Shown: positions 48,901-61,800 of the stretch, one piece after another
Layout of the letters: every line of letters starts with the position of its first letter
Numbering within the stretch: position 1 is the stretch's first letter
Assembly: GCF_036417845.1 (NCBI RefSeq)
Contig: NC_089994.1
Span: forward strand, 16,262,001-16,326,000
Reading direction: 5' to 3'
Length of the DNA stretch: 64,000 bases
Origin: Apteryx mantelli
Taxonomy: Eukaryota; Chordata; Aves; Apterygiformes; Apterygidae
Position numbers and translations under genes: made by a program
Notes under the pieces: model-generated
What the model saw: the letters and a program-made list of their open reading frames with translations, nothing else
Database searches by the model: none
What the model was told of the DNA's origin: nothing

Positions 48901-51900
48901 ATCAATATGATGTTGGCAAATCTATACAAAAAAGCAGGTCAAGAACGCTCATCTGTTACGAGCTATAAAGAAGTACTGAGACAGTGCCCTTTAGCACTTG
49001 ATGCCATTCTAGGTAGGTATTCTGCACCCAGTATTTCAGTATTAAAGTGTTATAATTCAAATTATATCTGGGAGTTGCCTAACTCTCTTCCATTTGCATG
49101 TAATGTGTAATGCCTATCTTATGCAAGTTATAAAGAACACTGTAACAAACTGCTTGTATATGCTTGCCAAGGGATGGAGTTTTTGGTCTTCAGACAATTA
49201 ACTTGTCTCAAAAGCAGTTTATAGTGGCTGAAACTGAATCGGGTGTCTTTCTGAACAGGCTTGCTCTCGCTCTCGGTGAAAGGTGCGGAGGTGGCCTCTA
49301 TGACAATGAATGTAATTCAGAGTATTCCCAACTTGGATTGGCTTTCAGTGTGGATCAAGGCATATGCTTTCGTACATACTGGAGATAACACTAGAGCAAT
49401 CAATACCATTTGGTAAGAGTTCAAAGAGCAGGATGTAATCAAATAATACATAATATTTATATATAATTATATTAAAGATGGCACTCATTTAACAGGCATT
49501 TGTTTTCTCTTGAAGCTCTTTAGAGAAAAAGTCACTACTGCGGGATAATGTAGACTTACTGGGGAGCTTAGCAGACCTATACTTCAGAGCCGGAGATAAT
49601 AAAAACTCAATTCTAAAATTTGAACAAGCACAAATGCTGGATCCTTATCTAATAAAAGGTGAGTAACTGTAAATCCTCAAAGAAAGGTTACCTAGATCTT
49701 GTTTAGCTAATGATCTTGTGGGTAACATTAGAGCAGCAGATACATGCAGTTAAGCATTGAGTGAAATATTGAATATTGCTGTACTTGTTTATCAATTCAG
49801 AATTTACATTCAGAAGTTGTATATGTTAAACAGTTGCTGGTAGTTGCACAGATTAAAGTAGGTGTTTGTGTAGAGGGTCATTTAAAACTGTAATTGTCAA
49901 GAAGATAGCATAGTTATATATACGTTTTGCCAAAGAAGCATATATTGAGAATAATTTAGTGCAAGAAGCTTATGTGTTTTATTTCTTGTGAATGAACTTT
50001 GCATCTTTGGAAAAAAATTAGAATTTTTAAATGTTTCTATTTCCTCCTACTGTTCTGTTGGAATGAAGCCTGTGGTTTGTACTGAGTTGTACCATAATTT
50101 CATCAGTAGTGTTTTAAGCCACCAGTACATCCTTCTGCTCCAAATAAGTGGCCCTGTTCTACATTGTCCCCTTTTCTTGGCACAAGTAGGGTTGCAGTGA
50201 ACTGAATCAGGAAATATTAACTGGTTAAAATCTTTTGTGAGGCCGTAGCGTTTCCTCACTTTGTGTTACTGCACAAAAAGTTTATCAGAGAGGGAGTCTT
50301 AGTCCTAAAAAACATAGGATTTCAGAGGAGCTGGTAAAAAGTGTTATAAAACATTGGCTCTTGTGCTCAAATTCCATTGGGTCCTTGATGTTTGTATGCC
50401 ATGAACGTTTGAACTTTGTAATGAATAACTCTGATAACATGATTGATCTTGAAATGTTTCATTTTAGGAATGGATGTATATGGTTATTTATTGGCACGCG
50501 AAGGTCGACTAGAGGACGTAGAGAACTTGGGCTGCCGTCTCTTCAACATTTCTGATCAACACGCAGAACCCTGGGTGGTATCTGGGTAATTTGTTTTCTT
50601 GCCTTTCTTCCCTTTTTTGCCTCAACTCTTGATTTGCTGCATGAAGTGGGTTACACATGATACAGGGGATTCAGCTTTTTGTGTTCAGAAGGTGCTTTTC
50701 TACCCTACATGTTCTGTTTTGGGGGTAACTTAAATTAACTATAAATATCTATTTTGGTTGTTTTCTATATGTTTAAAGCTCTTCAAGTTATCAGGTTGGT
50801 GATATTAAATAGCTGTAACAGTTAATATTCACATTGCTTCTTTCGACTTTTGAAAAAGAACAATTTCTTTTTTCCTGAACATTTTTTTTAACTTTAAATG
50901 CAAGAAGTTACAGTTGTCAGTACTCCCCCCCCCCCCCCCCGCCTCTGTGAATGTATGTAGGCGCCACAGGCAGTACATGTTCACAATCAGTCTCGTCTTT
51001 TCATAGGTGTCATAGTTTCTACAGTAAACGATACTCCCGTGCCTTATATTTAGGAGCCAAAGCTATTCAACTTAATAGTAATAGCGTTCAAGCTCTGCTA
51101 CTGAAAGGAGCTGCTCTTAGGAATATGGGTCGAGTACAAGAAGCAATTATACACTTTCGTGAAGCAATACGTCTTGCACCTTGCAGGCTGGATTGCTATG
51201 AAGGTAGGTGAAGTAAAGCTACTCCCATGCAGTGTTGGTTTGGTGCTGGTGCTAAAGTTGGTGTAATTATTTTTATTGGCGGAGGAGGGAATAGATTGGA
51301 GTTCTTCGACCCTGCTAGCTTTCTAGTAAAGGAAGTAAAGGAATTATTACCACCCCCAAACCTGTAAAGCTCTGGTAGAAGCAATCAGATGAGAAGATCT
51401 AGGGAATGCATGTATTTATAAGTATGATTTTTCAGTGAGTTGTTTTTGAATTTTTTTGAGCTTGTTTAATCTGGGTATAAACAAATGTAAGTGTTTTGAG
51501 CAGACCAGTTTCAACTGATGACGTTAACTGGGAGTTGTACCCAGAGCTTCATTTTGTCATTCCATCTCCTAAATAAGAACAAGTTTAGATGACCAGCAGT
51601 TGAGAAGAAGGAAAAAATATTCATGTTTCCAGAGGAATGTGCATTTTCTTGCAGAGCTAAATGTAATGTTAATCTTCTCTTAACAAAAAAACAAGATGTG
51701 CAAGATTAAATAGAAATGGATGATACAGGTCCAAGTATGCTGTTTTTTAACAGTATTGTGTGTTGCTTGTGGAATAATTCAACTGTTTTAGTGAATTGTC
51801 ATACAAAACTCTTGCTATGCTATGTAATGTGTTTATTAGAACTCCACTGTAGTTCTCTACTGATCATTTACCTATTTTGTATGATGACTAGCATCCAGAA

Positions 51901-52069
51901 TTGCCACTTTTTCCACATCTTTCCCCTTGTTGTGGTCAGTTAATCATAGCAAATTCAGTTCAGGAATGGCTTACCATGTAAAAGCTTTATTGCTTTTAAC
52001 CAGCAGTTATGAAATTATTGGTTAAGTAAAAACAAGCTGATCATGCTCTTGTATTCAGCAGTGAAATTA

Positions 52070-52112
<43 letters not shown>

Positions 52113-54471
52113 TATATATATTTTTTTAATTTGCTCAGAATGGAAGTTGCTAATCTGATTCACCTGGCTCCTCCAGTTCTGCATTTCTTGCTTTGTAGTG
52201 GGCACAGCGTTGTAGATTTCCTGCTTCCCCGTTGAAGTGAAATGCATGTATTTAGAAAAACTGTAATGCAGTTTTATTTGTTTGAATGTTTCTTGTTTCC
52301 CTGCACTTAAGGAAGAAATGTGTAATCTGTCGCAATTTAGTCTTTTGTCAGATGTTGGCCTTGGAAAAAGGTCATCCAGGGGGTCTCATACCTCTGTCAT
52401 AGGTTCCCTGTGAAACTGTGTGTTGTTTTAATCTATGTCCAAATTTCCCTCTCTGCAAGCTTCCTTGGCTTCTCTCTTCTGTCCCTCCACTTCAAAAATT
52501 CTTGGGTACAGTCACTTTCTCTATTGCAATTTGTTTCTGCTTATTGGAGTGTCAGTTTTTTGGAGCCTCTGAGTGCAAATAATTGAGGAGGGGTGAGTGT
52601 ATACAGTACTAACTCAGCAGCTTTAATGGTTTCCTTTTCATCATCAGGTCTCATCGAATGTTATCTAGCATCTAACAGTATCCGTGAAGCTATGGTTATG
52701 GCAAATAATGTGTATAAAACTCTGGGAGCAAACGCACAGACGCTCACTCTGTTAGCAACAGTCTGTCTTGAAGACCCAGTCACACAGGAAAAAGCAAAAA
52801 CGTTATTGGACAAAGCACTGACACAAAGACCTGATTACATTAAAGCCGTGGTAAAGAAAGCAGAACTTCTTAGTAAGTTCCTTTTTTCCATGTCCAATTT
52901 ATTTGAGGCCTACTGTTTTATATGTACGTGTTCTGCCACCTCATCAGTGAGAAGAATGTTGCACTGATGTTACAGTTCAGGGATTTAGCAGTTCTATTCT
53001 GAAGGAAAAAGTACAGGAATTAGTTCAGTTTAGCAACTGACATTACAGAAGCACTTAAAACAATTGCAGACTAAATGTTTTGGCTGCAAAATATATGTAT
53101 TCATGAGTGTAGCAGTTACAGCAACAAAAAACAATGTTAGGAGTTAAGCTTACAAAAAGTAACTTGCTACTATCCAGCATGCTGATAGTTCTGAGAGAAG
53201 AGATAGTTGTCTGTTGTGGTGGCTCTTTGTGTAGATTCTTTGACCTTTTTGTAGGAGATTTATCTAAACTATTAATTAAAACTATAGTTCTGCGTATAAA
53301 CAGGTAGAGAACAAAAGTATGAAGATGGAATTGCTTTGCTGAGGAATGCACTGGCTAATCAGAGTGACTGTGTTCTGCATCGAATCCTGGGAGACTTTCT
53401 GGTAGCTGTCAATGAATATCAGGAAGCAATGGACCAGTACAGCATTGCCCTAAGGTAAACCTGAGACCTCTGAGATTGCAGTGTGCTTATGAGAACCAGT
53501 AGTCACTTGACTAAATTAAAAAATTGATCAGGATATTCATCAGAGGTGAATTTATGTTATTATCCTTTGAAACAAACAAAAATATTTAAATAACATTGTG
53601 TCGATCATCAGGTTTTGAACTGACAACTGCAAAATTTAAGGAGACAAGTCAAAATTGCAATCTTAAGCCTATATTAGTGCTAAGCATGTCACCAGGCCTG
53701 CAATTTCTGGACTAACAGAAGGATTAAGTCATGGATTTGTTTATGGTTACTAAATTACTGTATAGTCAGATACCTTGGGCTCCACTCCTTTAGACTGGAA
53801 AGTGCTATATAAATGTGCGCACCTAAGTAAATTTAAACAGAGTGATTCAATGAAACGTCGGGAATCTAAATGTTGGAATGTTATCCTAAGTCTAGTGCAT
53901 TATGGCCACAATAATCTACACGATTAAATGGGACAGCTGTTTTTACCTTGTATGAGATATATTTGGTCATAGTCGTTTAAACTGTAACCACTTTGTCTTA
54001 CTAATAATAATTAGCATTGTCCAGAAGAGTTGGCTAACTTTTCTGGAAGAATATGATGCTTAAATAGGTGCATTCTTGGCGTTCAAAATAACTTGTATAA
54101 AGACGCAATGCTTGGTGGTGTTATCAGCTTGAGGTGAAGTTGTATCATCTTTACTAAATTGAAATTCTTGATGTTAAGCAGAAAGTGCAGCAAATAAGAT
54201 GAGACTTGGTTGATGATGATTTTCCTTATATTGGTGGTGTTAGGTTTTGGAGCAATGCTTTCTTTTTCTTTCTTTCATCAGTTTGGATCCAAATGACCAG
54301 AAGTCATTAGAAGGAATGCAGAAAATGGAAAAAGAGGAAAGTCCAACAGATGCAACCCAGGAAGAAGACGTGGATGATATGGAGGGAAGTGGAGAAGAGG
54401 GTGACTTGGAAGGCAGTGATAGTGAGGCAGCTCAATGGGCAGATCAAGAACAGTGGTTTGGCATGCAGTAA
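45669..54471 (+). CDS. ANAPC7: Anaphase-promoting complex subunit 7, 11 coding exons
   Basis: TPR scaffold subunit of the APC/C ubiquitin ligase, which drives mitotic exit. Exons: 45669-45769, 46590-46776, 47176-47295, 48901-49012, 49259-49412, 49516-49658, 50468-50585, 51007-51203, 52648-52872, 53304-53454, 54282-54471. Total 1698 nt, or 565 residues. The protein is nearly identical to the human 565-residue form: the start MSVVEHVREMASAGLHSNV aligns with the internal methionine of the longer human isoform. TPR helices fill residues about 30-520 (for example LLLKGAALRNMGRVQEAI and GDFLVAVNEYQEAMDQYSIA). The tail is strongly acidic (EEDVDDMEGSGEEGDLEG), ending QWFGMQ. I saw no upstream in-frame ATG giving the longer human N-terminus, so the short form is called. 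Confidence 0.97.
47136..47174. repeat. (TTTG)n tract at ANAPC7 intron 2 acceptor
   Basis: A TTTG microsatellite forms the polypyrimidine tract of the acceptor at 47175/47176. Length change here could affect splicing of exon 3 (inference). Confidence 0.8.
50925..50940. repeat. Poly-C run in ANAPC7 intron 7
   Basis: Sixteen consecutive C residues, 66 bases upstream of the exon 8 acceptor. Exact length may be a sequencing estimate. Confidence 0.85.
52070..52128. repeat. AT dinucleotide microsatellite in ANAPC7 intron 8
   Basis: An A-run leads into (TA)n with a central CACA interruption, then (TA)n and a T-run. The whole block is an almost perfect inverted repeat and could fold as a hairpin. 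Confidence 0.88.
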
Positions 54472-55847
54472 AGGATTCTCTTACTGATGCTTGTTTTGGC
54501 ACTTGAACATACCATTAGGGCCATTCTTCTTTGAAGAACATCAAATACAATTTTATAGTAACAAAAGACTTTTTTTTTCTTAATGGACACTGAAACCATT
54601 TAATAGTTCTGTGCATCTCAATGCCTTGAAGATTCTTGATGCTTCTTATTTATTAAGTGTAAGGGACTAACTATGTTAGAGGTTATTTGCAACGTGTTTA
54701 AAAAAGTTTGTGCTAAAACTAAAAGCATTAGAATCCAAAATGTTTAAAAAGCCTATTGTTAATGGTGAAAACTGTCCAAATTGTGTTTGGGGCTAAGTAT
54801 GCTTGATCCATATGTAAATACAGTGGTTTGTATTCCTTTGTGAAGAAGGTCTTTCTCTGTTGTTTGTATGCTACCATTTGGGCTCACACTCAAACTCCTG
54901 TTGAAGTCTGGAGGAGCTGCTTGGGTGTGACTGAAAGCAGCACTTTCCTTTTGCTGTGTTCGTTGAATTAATTTGTCTTTTTATATGGCATTACGTGTGC
55001 TGTAAAGGAAAAGTTTGGTACTCTAGGCATCTCTGACTTACAAGACACTTTTGTAGCTGGCTGATTTCTATGTTTACAGAGTTGTACTAGTGCTGGAGAA
55101 TTACAGCAATTTCCCCAATCCTTACTAAAACCTGTAATCACTTAAAGTCTCAACATGAACATTTATTTCTAAATGCAGTTTAGATTTATTTCAGCCTGTT
55201 ACTAAAAGGTTGTACAACAATGACTCAAAGCACTACACATTCTATATACAGCACTGACAGTTAGAATGATATAAGAATTCATCCATTTTCACTTGCATTG
55301 CTGTAGAAATGTTAAATTTTTTCAAATACGTATGGTATTGGTTTTGCCATGTTTATACACTTCATGTTTCTGTCAGATAACATTTGAATTCATGTGTTTT
55401 CCCTCACCTCTTGAAGCAAAGCTGCATTGCTTCCAGTACAAATTCTCAACATCATCCCTTCAAGGGACTTCAAACTTGAAATTTTTCTGTGGAATACAGA
55501 AACCTTTTCAGTTCTGTTGGCCTCACTTATAGGAGGAGGAATTACTTTTTGCTCTTATTTTTCTTACATTTCTGGTCTCCTTACTTTTTACCAAAACATT
55601 TTTTTTTACCTTTATAGTGGCAATTTAATTCCTATTGTATTTATTCTGTTGTCACAGGTACACTGGAGCAAGCAGACTATGTTTTAAGGCTAAATAGTTT
55701 TCATATCAGCCGAGGAGAAATTCATATTTTGTACAAATACGTGTCACACGGAAAACAAGCTTTCCCCTAATTGTAGATGTGTAACACGGATAAGGGTAAA
55801 GTATATCTGCCTCTGTGATACACATTATATAAATTAGAAAAATGCAC

Positions 55848-55853
55848 AATAAA
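55848..55853 (+). terminator. ANAPC7: Probable ANAPC7 polyadenylation signal
   Basis: First clear AATAAA after the ANAPC7 stop, implying a 3' UTR of about 1.4 kb (54472 to about 55875). Nearer variant signals are possible. Confidence 0.5.
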
Positions 55854-55879
55854 AGAACAGGCTCATGAGTTCTGCTATG

Positions 55880-58800
55880 GCCTTTTTTGGAAATATTCCA
55901 GGGTGTCATATCTTACAAAGAAAATGACTAAATAGTTTATCCATTAACACCCCCCCGCTCCCCAAAAGAAAACAAAAAAACCCCAGGTGGGTGTCTGTTC
56001 TCTTTGGGGTTTTAGACTTTCCGTAATATCAGATTGAATTATACTTATTTGAAGACTGTTTGGAACAGAAGAGCATGTGCTACAGTCTTGGTGATTGAAT
56101 TAGCATAAGCTGTGACTGGTATTTCATAAAATATACAAAATGGCTATATTTCAATTATAGCACATGTTTTGGTAATTGCATTTTGGTATATGAGAGGCCT
56201 GAGCCTGAAAAATTTAGCTGTTTATACCATTGCTGTGTGACACAGTGAATAGATTTCAGCTCACTACATGTCTTCCATTACAGAAAGAAACGTCACGCAT
56301 GTGCAAGCAAATTCCAAATACCTTTTTCTGTAAACTGCCTTGTTTTCTCCTCACATTCATCAAATTGCATTCTTGTTCTGAAAATTAGGTAGGTTCATTA
56401 GCTTCTTAGTTGTATATTCCACATCTATTGTGGAAATATTAATAGTTTTTGATGTTATTGAACTAAAGAAGGGCAACGTGTTTAAGATTGGATGAGAGAA
56501 GTGTATGAGATATGTGATATGTATTGTTAGCTGCTCAGCCATCTTACTTCAATGATTCCTTTAAATAGGTCATTAATCAGAGCTGCCTTCACAGCTGGAA
56601 ACCACCAGCCTCATGCATTTCTCTGAAAGAGTATTTACATAGAAGAGGAAACCTGAGAACCGCAGTCTCACTGGCCCAATCTGTAGTATGTTTGTGGATA
56701 ACCTGATAAACTCTCCTCTTAGAACAGAGGTGAAACTACTTCAACCTGAGCATGCTGTAAAGAAAACATCAGTGTGCATCTATGCAGCTTTAGAGAACAA
56801 GTCCAGGTACGCTTATTAACTTAGGATGGCTGTCAAAATACAGTGGTATCCTTGATACTTCATTTTTCTAAGAGCTTGCCTAATGGAAAAGTTTAGTTGG
56901 ATCCTGCAAATAATAGCTCTGTAAGCAACTGCTGCATTAGGGTTATATAGTTTGTGTGTAGTCTTTGCTAATAACTGTACTGTAAGTGAATAAGAAAATT
57001 CAAGATGCCATATGTGGATTGCATTTGAGATTATATAGAGAGATATATTTAGCATTGGCTTCAGAATTCTGAAGGGAACTTTTTTACCCATTAACGAACC
57101 TTCATTAGCATTCCATTTTTGGAATGCAGTCTCTGGTTTTGTAGAGATTTCGTACTGACAAATTCTGTGACTGTTATTCTAGTTTAGGGAATACAACACA
57201 GCCCCTAATAAGCAGCTGACTTCATTCTGTCCCTTAATCCTGTGTTGTGCCCACCAGAAAGATCATAAAACCAAAACCCGAAGTTCAGACTGTGTCAAAT
57301 TTCCGATGTAGGCTCCCAAAAGTGAAGCAATTCTCGGGTGAGGCTGGAATGCTGTTGCCGTCCAATTGCATTGTGCAGCACAAGTGGTAGATTACCCGCT
57401 CTTTGTCATGGCTGCGAGGGCCCGTCCCTGGGGCTGGGTAAGGATAGAGTTTCGATGTTTGTTTGAATTCTGTTTGGCTGTCTCCGACTTGGACTTTAAA
57501 TCACAGATGTCATTAACAGGTTTTAATTCTTTCCTACTTTAAGATAGGAAAAACACGGAAGCGATGCAAAGGGACAGAATTTCTTCAAACTTAAGGCGCT
57601 TACAGAGACTTAGTAAGGTCTTAATTTACCAGAATGTAAAAGCAATATGCATTGACGATGGGGCTAAGAATTATCTAAATAACCTGTGGTTTGTAGCAAG
57701 CCATTTGCCCGTGCTTTATTCTGTGAAATACTGATAACATCTGAAATACTGGCAATATTTATAATTCTGATTCCAGATCTTGGGAATCTAAGAATTATGA
57801 AACAGAGATAATAGAAGGAACTGAAAACTACTGGCCAATGTAAATGTTCTTTGTCTAATTGAAGTGTTTTTTCCTTTTCTGCTACTGCTGATTATAGGGA
57901 GATTTCTGATTAACAAGGACTTTATTTTTTTCCTTTTAATAACTATCTTCCTCACTGAGCCTGTTTTTTTTTTTTTTTTTTTGTAGTGATTCTTGCAGCC
58001 GTGCTTTTCAGGAGCTCAGTGATACAGAAACTGAGCCATCAAGGGCAGAAGCAGTGAGTATTTCTTTTTCAGCAATCCCTTCTTTCCTCGCTTAGATCTG
58101 AATTGTAAGGGAATGTAAAGGCTGTGTCTGTTGCTATAATTTCAGGTTACACAGGTATACCTTAGCCAATTACCTCCTAAAGACAAATTTAATTGTTGCA
58201 TTCTCCAGGGGTCTTAAACCTAGTGGCCTTAGGTGGGCTTAAACTTAGTATAAGCCTATCATTTCAAATTAAATAGCTGTGAGCAGGGCTTAAAGTAGCA
58301 TATTCTAGGTAATTATGTGTGTTCAGTCAGCACCATTAGATAAGTTGGCACAACTTTAAGTAGTACCCAGCTAAAGTCAGTTATATCACAGTTAATTTTG
58401 CTGTGCTTTCCTCATAGAAAGCATTCAGTGCAGGTAGGCAGAGTTATTCCCCTAACAGTTACCTTCCTGTACTACCTGTTTTGCCAGGGTAACAGTTTGA
58501 AAAGTAATCCTGTGAACCAATTCCTGAACTTACCTGTCTCAAAAATATTCACATTCCTCTCCTCTCCTTCTGTTTATTTATTTATTTATTTTTGTTTGTT
58601 TGACTCAGCAAACCTTTTTACCAGGATATTTGTTAAGCTTTTGTCTGTTTGTTACCAAAAGGCTCCCGATTTCGGTGACATGTTCACTTTGCTGCCTTGC
58701 AAAAGGTAAAAAATGGGTTGATGTACGCTGAGGAGGAGATGGCTGGGAACTGTAAGGTTGTTGTTGAATTGCTGTGTTGGAGCTGTGGCCTAAGGCCTTG

Positions 58801-61800
58801 GGGATAATTAACATGTTTGTGACTCAGTCCAGTAGCCAGATCGTCGGAGGGAGCGGTAGCATGGTGGGAAGAATGCTGGTGTGGAAAAGGGGAGAAAAAG
58901 GCTAGTGCTGCCACTGCTGCAGTTCTAGGACCGGCAGATTCATTGCAAGTTGGAAGCTAACCAAGGGGAGGCAGGGAGATTCCTAAGGCTGGATATTTGG
59001 GTGCAAAAAGAAAGAGGTATTCAAGTACGACCACAGCTCGGTAAAGAGTAAAAATTAAAAACGTTCATGTCGTGAATTCCAACCGTATAACAATTTCCCC
59101 ATTCCATTTCTCTTCTCAGACTAAGTAAAACAAAGCTGTTCGACTGGTTTGTATCTACCCCACTGACAACAACAGAATGGAAAGAATAACTAATCTGTGC
59201 ATTTTCACTTGCTGTTTTGAGCCTTCCACTTATGTTGCTAACATTAATGTTAATTGTTTAGTGCTCTGTATGGAATGTGCAAGGGAAGTTTTCACTGTGG
59301 TTGGTCACTGAGAGATGTTTACACTGTTAAATCCTCCATTTAAAATAGCTTCCCAGCTTTGAACAAGCTCTCAAGAGAGGCCAAGGACTTTATAAGTTTG
59401 GAGATCAGATCCCTTTTCCTTCTTTCTCTCTGTCATCCTATCAAAATATTGATGCCTATAAGCACAGTGATGGTTTTGGGAGCTACCCATAGAAGTACAG
59501 TATCTGACATAGGAATTTTAAAAAAGATTGAATTTGCCACATCTGTCCTTTTAGCAGACAGTACCATTTCTTAAAGACAGCGGATGACGCTTACTGAGAT
59601 GGCTCTGCTGCAGTGTGCCCTGCCTGCAGTATGTTTGAGCAGCGTGTGGCATGCCAGGAAACAACGATCTTCCCTTCGGAGAAGCTGCCTTTGAAAACCT
59701 GAACTGTCTTTTTCTTCCAACTTGCCAGCTACGTGTCACAGAGCGCCGTGAGCCTCAGAACGCGTGTCGAGAGGAAAAAGGGGGGAAAGTACCATGTCCC
59801 GAGACTTGGGCTTGATCTAACTTCTAAAATATTTACAAAGAACAAAAAGTCCAGTTACATCGCAGTTGCCTGCCGGGGAGGCAGCAGCACGCTTTGCCTA
59901 GCTGACGGGGGCTGGTGATTTGGACCGCTTCCCGGCTGGGATCCCTGGGCTGGGATTTTAGCAGTTGGGAGAAGTGAGATACTTACTTTGGCAGTTGATC
60001 CAAGAACTTGGGTTGACACTGGCAGCACAAAAGGCCTGTTCCTGTGTTTGCTGGGGAGACGGTACATTACTTTGTGCATAGCTGTAAAGGCCATCAAGAT
60101 ACCAGCTCTTTCCCTGAAATATTTATTAGATTTTTTGTTGTTGCTCCTGCTTTTTTCCTGGTGTTTGGTGTATAATATTTTGTATTTTTTCTTGACATGG
60201 TTTGGTATGGTTTGATGAGTTGAAGCTGGTAACTTGGCTTTGTCTTGCTGGAATCCTAAGTAGTTTTCCAGTAAACTTAAGCATGATGACATCAGCAGAG
60301 CAAGGAAGAACAATCCGCAGATACGAATCTTCCTTACGCTGGTCTGTGTAAGCTGCAGCCCATGTGGTGCTGGAGATAAATGTTTGTAAAGCCGGTTTGT
60401 CGGGAAGCCAGTAAGAAATTGCAGTGCAGTCTATGATTGAGGAGCTTTTTTGCCTTGCAAAACTTGATGGGGTCCTAGTTAGCCAATGTCCATGTTGTCA
60501 GACTGAGTGGGAAGATAACGTACCCTAAGTTTGTTTTGTTTTCCTGCTTTGGTCCATAGTGAGGGTAAGAAAGGGGCAGTGTTCCTACGGACCGAGTTGT
60601 CTCTGTGGATCCAGTAGTTCCTTGTGGCCATCCAGGTCACTTCAGAGCTTGTTCAAAGCGCGCACATTAATGCCTTCTGCTAGCTCAGACGTCTCATTTG
60701 CTGACGTATCTGTTTAACTAATGAGGGGAAAGTTTGTCATTACTCTGAAAAATAATAATTCTCATAGTAGCGTAAGTTCTAGCTAACCTGGAATAACTGC
60801 TGGATTCTGGCTTTGCTGCTGACTGTTACAGGAGGAGGAACAGCGCATGGAGACAGACTTTAACCTTTCCTCAGCTCACCAGCACAGCTTTTAATGGGTG
60901 CGAGAGAAGGTGGCTCCAGCCAACCTTTCCGCCTCTGTTCTGCAGAGGATAATGTCACACTGAAACTCGGCCAATTCGATAAGGCTGGAGGATTTTGTCA
61001 AGTGTTAACTCTCCTCACTGAAATACTGGGCTCTAAGAAATTTTGAGGACCTCGCACCTAGTAACACTCAGGCTCTAGAAATATTTGAGTTTCTGCAAAA
61101 GAGGTTTAACCCTTCCTGTGCTGTGCTTTGATTTCTGCTTTTGTTTCTTCCTCCTCCATTGCCTGGAAAGGGCGAATGGGAAACGGGGTCAGTTTAATCT
61201 CCTTTGGTGCTGTGATTTACTAACTATGCCATAGAAGCAGAAAGTAGATGCTCTTGTGGTTTAGGTTCCACACGCTCATTAGACAGTTCTCTACCCCAGT
61301 GGGCTTAGGGAAGAGCTAAATGTGGTGCTGTTCTCACCCAGGCAGCTCTGGGTATATGAAGAAAAGCAACTTCAGGTGTTTGAGCAATTTCTGAGAAGAA
61401 AAGAGAAGATTCCCAGGGGGAGGCTGTGCTCTGGGGTCAGTGTCATCTTGAAAAAGGCATTTTCCAGAACTTCAGTTTTAAATGCTTGAGTTTGACTTCA
61501 ACCCCTTTACTACCTCTGTCCGTAAACGCAAACTATGGGAATGCCTTATTCCCCGCTACTGCAGCCAACCGCCAGCAGCGCTCGCCGCTTTCTTTGGCGT
61601 AGTCATGTGTGTTGATGTGGATATAGTGTTGCGGAGTGGGCACGTTCCCTCTTTAGGCTAGTTTTGGCATGTTACTTATAGCTTTTTGCTGTTTTATTGC
61701 AGAATCTGATTGACACAATGCTGGGATGTAGGTGGACATTTCTGCAATGTTTTGGGAGGTTTGGAATTCTGTAAGCCAGAGAACTTGTTAAAACAGGTTC

